From positions 1 to 64,000 of the forward strand of contig JAYPWI010000004.1 in NCBI GenBank assembly GCA_038135065.1: a DNA stretch of 64,000 nucleotides, given 5' to 3'. Below are positions 33,468 to 40,448 of the stretch, piece by piece (position 1 is the stretch's first letter; each line of letters begins with the position of its first letter). The position numbers were made by a program, and so were the translations under genes. The notes beneath the pieces were generated by a model. The model did no database searches, was not told the DNA's origin, and worked only from the letters and a program-made list of their open reading frames with translations. Source of the stretch: JAYPWI01 sp038135065 (lineage in GTDB: Bacteria; Actinomycetota; Acidimicrobiia; Acidimicrobiales; Poriferisodalaceae).

Positions 33468-34331
33468 TCAACCCCGCTGCAGAGGGCGGGTCAGGCAGGT
33501 CGGCCCACCCTCGCAGGCAACGCACAACTCGTCGCCGGGGAAGGTGTCGACCTCGCAGCCCGCCGAGCGCAGCAGCGCCAGGGTGGCGGGGAAGCCCTCG
33601 ACGGCAATCAGACGTCGAGGGGCGGTGGCCAACACGTTGAGGTTGAGGCCGCCGCTGGCGGTGAACTCGTCGGCCGGGGCCGCTAGCAGGGTGACACCTC
33701 GGGCGGTGAGAGCCTGGTGCAGGGCAGTGGGCAGCAAGGGGGCGTGCACGAGGGCCAGGTCGTCGGCCAGGGGGCTGATGAGGGACAGGAGATGGAGGCA
33801 GGCCTCGGGGCCCTGGTGGAACGGCAGGTCGTAGACGATCACGTCGACGCCGACGAGGCCGAGGATCGAGGAGAGCTGATCGATCCCCACCTGGTTGGTT
33901 CGGAAGCCCCGACCGACGGCCAGGGTGTGCTCGTCGAGGAAGAAACAGTCCCCGCCCTCCACCGTCCCCGGCGCGGTGATCCGGCCGAGCACGGGGATGC
34001 CCTGCTCTCGGTAGAAGGCGGCGTGGAGGTCGGCTTCACCGCGGCGCAGCTCCTTGCCGGGGCGAAGCACCACGGCCCCGTCACCCACCACGAACGAGGG
34101 GTCGTAGGTGAACACAGAGTCGGCGAGGTCGTCGGCATCGTCGGGCATCCACACGACGTCGCAGCCATGGGCTTCCAACAGGTCGACGAACCGATCGTGC
34201 TGGGCGAGCACCCGTTCGGCGTCGAGGGGGTGGGCGTAATGCCAGCGGACGTGGTCGGCCCCGAGCATGGCGTCGGGGCGCCGAACGGCCACCCGCTGCA
34301 AGGTCGCCACACTGGATCGCACGCCGTACAC
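33468..34331 (-). CDS. Dimethylargininase/amidinotransferase-family hydrolase
   Basis: 287 residues from GTG 34331. The guanidino-group-modifying fold is recognised by TVEGGDCFFLDEHTLAVGRGFRTN, the catalytic His region LPFHQGPEACLHL and the C-terminal catalytic Cys in EGGPTCLTRPL. This layout is that of dimethylarginine dimethylaminohydrolase-like proteins, which hydrolyse methylated arginine to citrulline and an amine. Related arginine deiminase-like hydrolases cannot be excluded. It is divergent from the kynureninase gene over a 54-base gap that has a -10 element on each strand. Confidence 0.83.
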   Translation of the reverse strand: MYGVRSSVATLQRVAVRRPDAMLGADHVRWHYAHPLDAERVLAQHDRFVDLLEAHGCDVVWMPDDADDLADSVFTYDPSFVVGDGAVVLRPGKELRRGEADLHAAFYREQGIPVLGRITAPGTVEGGDCFFLDEHTLAVGRGFRTNQVGIDQLSSILGLVGVDVIVYDLPFHQGPEACLHLLSLISPLADDLALVHAPLLPTALHQALTARGVTLLAAPADEFTASGGLNLNVLATAPRRLIAVEGFPATLALLRSAGCEVDTFPGDELCVACEGGPTCLTRPLQRG

Positions 34332-34339
34332 GGCCGGTC

Positions 34340-34345
34340 ACCGTA
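34340..34345 (-). promoter_or_regulatory. -10 element TACGGT of leaderless dimethylargininase-like gene
   Basis: On the minus strand TACGGT ends eight bases before GTG 34331; no ribosome-binding site is seen. Confidence 0.4.
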
Positions 34346-34373
34346 GCCGGGCCGTGATCAGGTCATTCACCTC

Positions 34374-34379
34374 TAGGGT
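34374..34379 (+). promoter_or_regulatory. -10 element TAGGGT of leaderless kynureninase gene
   Basis: TAGGGT ends six bases before ATG 34386. No Shine-Dalgarno sequence is present. Confidence 0.4.
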
Positions 34380-34385
34380 CTCTGC

Positions 34386-35666
34386 ATGGAACTCGGCCCC
34401 TTCACCGATGACCCCGGCTATCGGACCGCCCTCGACCTCGACGCCGCTTCCCCCCTCGACGGGTGGGCCGAACGGTTCGTCGTCGACGAACCCGACCTGA
34501 TCTACCTCGACGGCAACTCCCTGGGTCGATTGCCTCGTGACGCGGTCGACGTCTTGTCCCACGCAGTGCAGGGCCAGTGGGGAGGACGGCTCATCCGGGG
34601 GTGGAACGACGGCTGGTGGGAGCTCCAACTCGAGGTCGGTGAGCTGCTGGCTCCCGTGATCGGGGCGGAGGCCGGTGAGGTGATGGTGTCGGACTCGACG
34701 ACTGTCAACCTCTACAAGCTGGCCCTGGCTGCCCTCGAGGCCCGGCCGGGCCGACGGCGGATCCTGACCGACGATCTGAACTTCCCCAGCGACATCTACG
34801 TGCTCGAATCGGCGGCCGCCCACGCCGCGGGTGAGCGGCAGGTAGAGGTGGTGCCCTCTGACGGGGTGGAGGGGCCGGTGGAGGCCATCGTCGCCGCCCT
34901 CGACGACGACACCGCCCTGCTGTGCCTGTCGGTCACCACGTTCAAGTCGGGTTACACCTACGACGTGGCCGCCCTCACTGCGGCCGCCCATCGGGTCGGG
35001 GCGATGGTCGTCTGGGACCTCAGCCATGCGGCAGGGGCCGTCGATCAACCCCTCTCGGCCGCCGGGGCCGATCTCGCTGTGGGCTGCACCTACAAGTACC
35101 TCAACGGTGGTCCGGGTGCTCCGGCCTTCCTCTACGTGCGCTCGGACCTCCAGAGCGAGCTGCCCAGCCCGGTTCAGGGGTGGTTCGGGCACGCTGACCC
35201 CTTCGCCCTGGACCTCGAGTTCCAGCCCGTCGAAGGCATCCGCCGCTTCCATGTGGGGACCATGCCGATCCTGTCCCTCATCGGCACCCGGGTCGGGGTG
35301 GCCTTGGCTGCAGAGGCGGGGATCGAGGCCATCCGGTCCACCTCGGTCTCGCTGGTCGGCTGGGCCGAGCGACTGATCGACGAGGTCCTGGTCCCGAGAG
35401 GGTTCTCCTTCGGTTCGCCCCGTGACCCCGGACGCCGAGGTAGCCACCTGTCGATCGGACATCCCCGGGCGTGGCAGATCACCCAGGCCCTCATCGACCA
35501 GGGTCGGGTGCTGCCCGACTTTCGGGCCCCCCATTTCCTGCGGCTCGGCTTCGCCCCCCTGTACACCACCCATCAGGAGATCCACACGGCCGTCCACCGC
35601 TTGGCCCGGGTGGTCGACGAAGGGCTGTGGGAGACCTACCCACAGGACACCTCGGCCGTGACCTGA
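34386..35666 (+). CDS. kynU: Kynureninase
   Basis: 426 residues, the normal length. It has YLDGNSLGRLP near residue 40, the start of all kynureninases, the PLP-phosphate contact region around VSDSTTVNLYKLALAAL, the aspartate segment VVWDLSHAAGAV, and the Schiff-base lysine in GCTYKYLNGGPGAPAFLYV (Lys237). The enzyme cleaves kynurenine or 3-hydroxykynurenine to alanine and (hydroxy)anthranilate. No tryptophan 2,3-dioxygenase or formamidase is in the window, so its place may be in catabolism of an imported aromatic amino acid or a related compound. Probably leaderless. Confidence 0.92.
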   Translation: MELGPFTDDPGYRTALDLDAASPLDGWAERFVVDEPDLIYLDGNSLGRLPRDAVDVLSHAVQGQWGGRLIRGWNDGWWELQLEVGELLAPVIGAEAGEVMVSDSTTVNLYKLALAALEARPGRRRILTDDLNFPSDIYVLESAAAHAAGERQVEVVPSDGVEGPVEAIVAALDDDTALLCLSVTTFKSGYTYDVAALTAAAHRVGAMVVWDLSHAAGAVDQPLSAAGADLAVGCTYKYLNGGPGAPAFLYVRSDLQSELPSPVQGWFGHADPFALDLEFQPVEGIRRFHVGTMPILSLIGTRVGVALAAEAGIEAIRSTSVSLVGWAERLIDEVLVPRGFSFGSPRDPGRRGSHLSIGHPRAWQITQALIDQGRVLPDFRAPHFLRLGFAPLYTTHQEIHTAVHRLARVVDEGLWETYPQDTSAVT

Positions 35667-35682
35667 CCGTCCGCCCAGCGCC

Positions 35683-35688
35683 TAGATT
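35683..35688 (+). promoter_or_regulatory. -10 element TAGATT of aldehyde dehydrogenase gene
   Basis: TAGATT lies 38 bases before ATG 35727, giving a short leader that contains the GAAGGGGT ribosome-binding site. No convincing -35. Confidence 0.4.
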
Positions 35689-35726
35689 CTGACCGTTCAA
35701 CGGCTCGTGACCGCGAAGGGGTACCC

Positions 35727-37154
35727 ATGCAGACCCGGTTGTTCATCGGTGGTTCCTGGCGCGATGGCGCCGACGGAGAGGAGTTCGCCGTCGAGAATCC
35801 GGCCGACGGCAGCCTGATGGCCCGTGTCGCGTCGGCCACCCCGGCCGATGCGGTCGCTGCAGTGGCGGCGGCCGACGCTGCCCAGGCCGGATGGGCAGCC
35901 GAGCCTGCGCGGGTGAGGTCCGAGATCCTGCGGGCCTGTTGGGCCAACCTCATCGCTCACACCGACGAACTCGCCGAGCTGATCGTCACCGAACACGGTA
36001 AGCCCCTGGCCGACGCAGCGGGTGAGGTGGCCTACGCCGCCGAGTTCTTCAGGTGGAACGCCGAGGAGACGGTGCGGATCGGGGGCAGCATCGGCCGTTC
36101 GCCGTCGGGCGCCAACCGGATGATCGTCCACCACCCCCCGGTGGGGGTGGTCGTCATGGTGACCCCGTGGAACTTCCCGGCCGCCATGATCACCCGCAAG
36201 GTGGCCCCCGCCCTCGGGGCGGGGAACGCAGTGGTGATCAAGCCTCCCCGCTACACCCCGCTCACCGCCCTCCGGCTGGCCGAACTGCTGACCGAGGCCG
36301 GGGTTCCCGACGGGGTGGTCAACGTGGTCCCCAGCCGCAGCGCCGGAGCCGTCGTGCAGGCTGCGATCGATCAGCGGCCGACCCGCATGATCTCGTTCAC
36401 CGGCTCCACCGAGGTGGGCCGGGTGCTGCTCCACCAGGCCGCCGACCGAGTGCTGAAGGTGGCCATGGAGCTCGGGGGCAATGCGCCCTTCGTGGTCTTC
36501 GCCGACGCCGATCTCGACGCAGCGGTCGAAGGGGCCATGGTGGCAAAGATGCGCCACAGCGCCGAGACCTGCACCGCGGCCAATCGTTTCCTGGTGGAGC
36601 GGGGAGCCGTCGATGCGTTCACCACCAAGCTGGCCGACGCCATGGCCGCCGTGCGGGTGGGCAACGGGATGACCGAGGGGGTCACCTGTGGGCCCATGAT
36701 CGATCAGGACGCCGTGGACAACATCGACCGTCTGGTCGGCGCAGCGGTGGCCGGTGGGGCGACCGCCGTGTTGGGTGGCCGACCCGTCGATGGCCCCGGC
36801 TTCTTCTACGAACCCACGGTGCTGCAAGGGGTCGACCCAGCCTCGGACATCGCCCACGAGGAGATCTTCGGTCCGGTCGCTCCCGTCATCGCCTTCGACG
36901 ACATCGACACCATGGTCGCCCAGGCCAACGACACCGAGATGGGGCTCACGGGCTACGTCTACACGTCCGATCTGGCCAAGGGCCTGGCGGTCAGCGAACG
37001 CATCCAGGCCGGCATGATTGGCCTCAACCGGGGCGCCGTGTCGGATCCGGCGGCCCCCTTCGGAGGGATGAAGCAGTCGGGGCTCGGCCGTGAGGGAGCC
37101 CAGGAGGGGATCCTCGAGTTCTGCGAGACCCAGTACATCGCCACCGACTGGTGA
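35727..37154 (+). CDS. NAD(P)-dependent aldehyde dehydrogenase (GabD-like)
   Basis: 475 residues. TPWNFPAAMITRKVAPALGAGNAVVIKP is the cofactor-binding region, with its Lys kept; catalytic Glu is in MELGGNAPF, the nucleophile Cys in ETCTAANRF, and EEIFGPVAPVI completes the site. Overall pattern is closest to succinate-semialdehyde dehydrogenase. The KPPRYTPLTA segment differs from the common KPAxxTPLTA. It probably oxidises an aldehyde arising in the surrounding catabolic region. It is convergent with the thiolase gene, only six bases apart. Confidence 0.9.
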   Translation: MQTRLFIGGSWRDGADGEEFAVENPADGSLMARVASATPADAVAAVAAADAAQAGWAAEPARVRSEILRACWANLIAHTDELAELIVTEHGKPLADAAGEVAYAAEFFRWNAEETVRIGGSIGRSPSGANRMIVHHPPVGVVVMVTPWNFPAAMITRKVAPALGAGNAVVIKPPRYTPLTALRLAELLTEAGVPDGVVNVVPSRSAGAVVQAAIDQRPTRMISFTGSTEVGRVLLHQAADRVLKVAMELGGNAPFVVFADADLDAAVEGAMVAKMRHSAETCTAANRFLVERGAVDAFTTKLADAMAAVRVGNGMTEGVTCGPMIDQDAVDNIDRLVGAAVAGGATAVLGGRPVDGPGFFYEPTVLQGVDPASDIAHEEIFGPVAPVIAFDDIDTMVAQANDTEMGLTGYVYTSDLAKGLAVSERIQAGMIGLNRGAVSDPAAPFGGMKQSGLGREGAQEGILEFCETQYIATDW

Positions 37155-37160
37155 GATGAC

Positions 37161-38303
37161 TCAGGGTGCGGTGAGTACGTGCATCACGCACACGGCTCCG
37201 ACCCCCACCATGTGGGCCACCCCGATCCGGGCATCGGGCTGCTGGCGCACCCCGGCCTCACCCCGGAGCTGACGGGTCACTTCGGCGACCTGCCCGGCCC
37301 CAGTCGGGCCGATGGGATGGCCCATGGCCAACAGTCCGCCCGAGGGACTCACTGCGCACCGACCGCCGGGATCGAAGGCCCCAGCGGCGACGAGGGACGC
37401 CGCCTCGCCGGGTGAGCACAGTCCGAGGGCTTCGACGTAGAGCAACTCCTCGACCGAGAAGGCGTCATGGACCTCGAGCACGTCGACGTCGGTCGGCTCG
37501 ATACCGGCTTGGTCGAACAACAGCCGTCCCGTCTCCTGGGTCAGGGCGGCATCGATGCCCACAGTGGGTGGGTACAGCCCCTCGGTCCTGGTCACCGATG
37601 CCCGAACGCGTACCGCTCGGGAGCGATCGAGGCCGAGCCGGTCGATGCCCTCACCCGATGCGACGATGACGGCTGCCGCCCCTTCGCCGACCGGGCAGCA
37701 CTGCAGGCGGGTCAACGAGCCCGAGATGGGGTCGGCGAGGATCTCCTCGAGGGTTCGCTCCTTCTGGCGCTGGGCGAAGGGGTTTGCCGCCCCGTTGCGA
37801 TGGTTCTTCATGGCCACCCGGGCGATGTCGATGTCACCTAGCCCGTGGGCCGTCATGTACTCCGACGCCAGGAGGGCGAAGTGGGTGAAGGGGACGACGG
37901 TGCCGCTCTCGAGGTTGTCGATGCCGGCCCGGCCGGGGGCCGGGGACAGGGGCTGGGGTTTGTCGACCCCGAGGGCCAGGGCTACATCGGTCCGTCCCGA
38001 CGCCACGTCGAGACAGGCCTGGGCCACGGCGGAGGAGCCGCTGGCCGAGGCGTTCTCGACCTGGGTCATCGGGATGCCAGTCGCCCCGAGGCGGCTCAGC
38101 ATGACCCTGCTCGACCCCATGCCCAGCTGGGCTGTGCCCGTGTACGCGACCTCCACGTCAGGCCAGCTCAGCCCGGCGTCGTCGAGGGCCGCTCGCACCG
38201 CCATCAACCCGAGCTGGACATAGCTGGTGTCGCTGCGTCGCTGGTAGGGGTGCAAGCCGATCCCCACCACGTAGGTGTCTCGTTCGGCCAACAGGTTGAT
38301 CAT
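37161..38303 (-). CDS. Thiolase-like protein lacking the nucleophilic cysteine (SCP2/Ltp2 type)
   Basis: 380 residues from ATG 38303 with GGAGGAG upstream. The fold is that of non-decarboxylating thiolases of the SCP2/lipid-transfer type, with GHPIGPTGAGQV near the end. In the position of the usual NxCASG nucleophile it reads NASASGSSA, so the Cys is replaced by Ser86. The overlapping upstream gene encodes a DUF35 zinc-ribbon/OB protein, the partner found with Ltp2-like retro-aldolases and related acyl-CoA enzymes. An aldolase-type or binding role is therefore more likely than classical thiolysis, but this is inference. Confidence 0.85.
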   Translation of the reverse strand: MINLLAERDTYVVGIGLHPYQRRSDTSYVQLGLMAVRAALDDAGLSWPDVEVAYTGTAQLGMGSSRVMLSRLGATGIPMTQVENASASGSSAVAQACLDVASGRTDVALALGVDKPQPLSPAPGRAGIDNLESGTVVPFTHFALLASEYMTAHGLGDIDIARVAMKNHRNGAANPFAQRQKERTLEEILADPISGSLTRLQCCPVGEGAAAVIVASGEGIDRLGLDRSRAVRVRASVTRTEGLYPPTVGIDAALTQETGRLLFDQAGIEPTDVDVLEVHDAFSVEELLYVEALGLCSPGEAASLVAAGAFDPGGRCAVSPSGGLLAMGHPIGPTGAGQVAEVTRQLRGEAGVRQQPDARIGVAHMVGVGAVCVMHVLTAP

Positions 38304-38725
38304 GCCGCTCCTCCGTCAGCCAACTGGAAGCGCAGGTCAGCGGTTCCTTCCTCGATGGCCGAGTCGACGAGCACCCCACACACTCGGGCCCCGACATCGG
38401 CGTCGCTGGCGTCGAGGACCATGGATTTCAGGACCGGTCCCTCGTCGAGTTCGATGACGGCCACGGTGAAGGGGGTCGGCGGGGTTGGGTGGTGATGACG
38501 GTGCACGGTGGCAGCTGCCCGGATCGTTCCCTCAGCGGTGAGAGCGATCTCCTCGAGCTGGTCGAGGTCGGCCCCGCAACGCTCGCAGGCGAAGGGGTCG
38601 GGGGGGAAGAAGACCCGGTCGCACCCGGTGCACCGATGGCCACGCAGGGTCAGGGGCGGCCCCTCGTGCAGCAGGTGAGGTTGTCGCAGCGCGCGGGCGG
38701 GCTGATGGTTGTCGGTATCTGACAC
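38300..38725 (-). CDS. DUF35 zinc-ribbon/OB-fold protein, thiolase partner
   Basis: 141 residues from GTG 38725, with AGGAGG six bases upstream. A rubredoxin-like zinc ribbon is formed by Cys32, Cys35, Cys47 and Cys50 (CTGC, CERC), followed by an OB-fold (GTIRAAATVHRHH...FTVAVIELDEGPVL). DUF35 proteins bind acyl-CoA and pair with thiolase-like enzymes. The four-base overlap with the thiolase-like gene shows they are made together. Confidence 0.88.
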   Translation of the reverse strand: MSDTDNHQPARALRQPHLLHEGPPLTLRGHRCTGCDRVFFPPDPFACERCGADLDQLEEIALTAEGTIRAAATVHRHHHPTPPTPFTVAVIELDEGPVLKSMVLDASDADVGARVCGVLVDSAIEEGTADLRFQLADGGAA

Positions 38726-38750
38726 GTCCTGCCTCCTGGCAGCACCGTAG

Positions 38751-39056
38751 TCAGGCCAGGGCCCGTGCTGCTGCGGTCACTGCCGCGGCCACCACCACGG
38801 TGACGAACATGGGCAGTCGCCGCCAGGCACACAGCACAGCGGCCCCGATACCCCACAGCCGGGCGTCCACCGTGAGCTCGCCGCCCCGGGTGAGGGTCTG
38901 CAGGGCGGTGACTGCGCTGAGGATGGCCAGGGGCATGGCTTCGAGCACCCGACGCCAGCGGTCGGCCAGCCGGGCCGGATCGATGATGGCCATGCCAGCG
39001 GCCCGCTGCCCGTAGACGCCGATGGCGAGAGCGGCCACGATCCCCCAGGTCAGCAC
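38751..39056 (-). CDS. azlD: AzlD-family branched-chain amino-acid exporter subunit
   Basis: 101 residues with about four membrane segments, the usual AzlD size. The segment GMAIIDPARLADRWRRVLEAMPLAILSAV and LWGIGAAVLCAWRRLPMFVTVV follow the family pattern. The start GTG lies seven bases inside the AzlC gene, forming the standard AzlC-AzlD pair that exports branched-chain amino acids or analogues. Confidence 0.82.
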   Translation of the reverse strand: MLTWGIVAALAIGVYGQRAAGMAIIDPARLADRWRRVLEAMPLAILSAVTALQTLTRGGELTVDARLWGIGAAVLCAWRRLPMFVTVVVAAAVTAAARALA

Positions 39057-39769
39057 GAGGGCGCCTGGTCATCGGGTGCCCCGGCCTCATCCGGCGGGGG
39101 TGCGGGTGGGGTAGGCAGGGCCAGCAGGGCGGCGACGGTGGCCAACAGGACGGGTACACCCCCCGGCATCGGCTCGACGAGGCCGATCGCGATCAGGGCG
39201 CCGAGGGCGGCGATCAGGACGGGTCGGCGACCGGTCAGCTGGGGCCAGATGACGGCGATGAACAGGGCCGGGAACATGGCATCGAGGCCCAGGCGCTGGG
39301 GATCACCCAACTGTTCGCCCACGATGACACCGATGACCGAGCCCGCCCACCAGGGCAGCACGAGCCACAGGGACATGGTCACGTAGACCCGGCGAGCGCC
39401 TTGGTCGGTGTCCTCGCGCATGGCCAGGGCCACGTTGGGGTCGAAGGCGCTGAAGGCAGCGGCAGCCCGGCGGGCTCGGGAGGGCCACAATCGGGGCGCG
39501 ATGGCAGCGGCCAGGACCCCGAAGCGGGTACAGACGAGCCACCCACTGAGCACCCCGGCGACCGCAGAGCCCCCGCTGGCCTGGACGGCGGCGAAGGCCA
39601 GGGTGGCAGTGGCCGAGTTGACGATCAGGGTCGCCCCGATGATGACGAGCGGGTCGGTACCCGCCGTGCTGTGGACCACCGACACCGTGATGGCGATGGT
39701 GAAGTAGGTGAAGGCGATGGTCCACGCTTCGCCTCGGGTCAGCCGGGTGCCGTCGGGGACCTGTCGCAC
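39050..39769 (-). CDS. azlC: AzlC-family branched-chain amino-acid exporter
   Basis: 239 residues from GTG 39769 with AAGGA upstream; an in-frame extension to 39916 is not supported because it would overlap the divergent gene. Membrane segments include AFTYFTIAITVSVVHSTAG, LIVNSATATLAFAAVQASGG and LWLVLPWWAGSVIGVIVGEQLGDPQRLGLDAMFPALFIAVIWPQL, the last being characteristic of AzlC. The C-terminus is Pro-rich. It pairs with AzlD encoded next. Confidence 0.85.
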   Translation of the reverse strand: MRQVPDGTRLTRGEAWTIAFTYFTIAITVSVVHSTAGTDPLVIIGATLIVNSATATLAFAAVQASGGSAVAGVLSGWLVCTRFGVLAAAIAPRLWPSRARRAAAAFSAFDPNVALAMREDTDQGARRVYVTMSLWLVLPWWAGSVIGVIVGEQLGDPQRLGLDAMFPALFIAVIWPQLTGRRPVLIAALGALIAIGLVEPMPGGVPVLLATVAALLALPTPPAPPPDEAGAPDDQAPSC

Positions 39770-39816
39770 CCCCGCATCCTTGCATCTGGAAGATCGCTTG
39801 GTGGAGGTCTGCTCAG

Positions 39817-39822
39817 TACCGT
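39817..39822 (+). promoter_or_regulatory. -10 element TACCGT of leaderless hypothetical gene
   Basis: TACCGT ends seven bases before GTG 39830, supporting this start. Confidence 0.4.
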
Positions 39823-39829
39823 TGGGCCC

Positions 39830-40396
39830 GTGACCGACGTCGCCGCTCTCGTCACTCAGGCCAGCCAGCGGGATTGGCGAACCGTGGTGGTGCCCGGAGA
39901 CACAGTGACTGTCCAAGCTGTCGTGCTCGCGCTCCTAGCGGCAGGGATCGACGTGGTGCGACAGCGCGATGTCGACGATCCCCTTCGTGTGGAGGGGTCG
40001 GTCGACGCCGAGCTGTGGCTGGACGACGTGGTGTCGAGGGCGCCCCGCTGTGACCCAGGTCTGGCGGTGGCGCCCGGTGGTGAGGTGGTGGTCGAGGCAT
40101 CGCTGGGGGCCGACCAATTGCTGCCGGTGGCCGTCGGCGTCGACCGGGTCGGTCTGGTGGTCGGTCGGGACGGCGCGACCCGCCGGATCGATGTGGGCGA
40201 CGGTTCGGTGGCCGTGAGAGCTCTCACGCCCTGGCCACTCTCGGAGCTCGACGAGCACATGGCTGGCCGCGCGTGCCGTTTGGTCACCCGGACCGCCGAC
40301 TGGATGGGGGGTGAGGTGGGTCCCGACACTCCCTGTCATCTGTCATGGTTTCGTCACGAACCCCGGGAACCGCAGCCCGGGCCGGTGACGTCATAA
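39830..40396 (+). CDS. Hypothetical protein, possible two-domain alpha/beta fold
   Basis: 188 residues from GTG 39830. The N-terminal part resembles an acyl-adenylate-type opening (VVPGDTVTVQAVVLALLAAGIDVV), but no AMP-binding core follows, so this may be chance. The rest is Val/Asp/Gly-rich with no signal peptide or membrane segment. It ends 52 bases before the beta-propeller lipoprotein and may share a transcript with it. I do not recognise it. Confidence 0.6.
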   Translation: MTDVAALVTQASQRDWRTVVVPGDTVTVQAVVLALLAAGIDVVRQRDVDDPLRVEGSVDAELWLDDVVSRAPRCDPGLAVAPGGEVVVEASLGADQLLPVAVGVDRVGLVVGRDGATRRIDVGDGSVAVRALTPWPLSELDEHMAGRACRLVTRTADWMGGEVGPDTPCHLSWFRHEPREPQPGPVTS

Positions 40397-40414
40397 CGGT
40401 CGAGACGATGTCGA

Positions 40415-40431
40415 TGCCTGCGGTGCAGGCA
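40415..40431 (+). repeat. Short hairpin before the beta-propeller gene
   Basis: TGCCTGC-GGT-GCAGGCA is a perfect 7-bp inverted repeat just upstream of the AGGAG ribosome-binding site of the next gene. It could affect translation or end the previous transcript. Confidence 0.35.
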
Positions 40432-40448
40432 ATTACTAGGAGTATCCG

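Noticed and set aside
39401..39829. Long upstream extension of the hypothetical gene at 39.8 kb
   Set aside because: It is antisense to azlC, and TACCGT just before GTG 39830 supports the later start.
40386..40393. TGACGTCA palindrome at the end of the hypothetical gene
   Set aside because: Eight bases within a coding region; too short to claim an operator.
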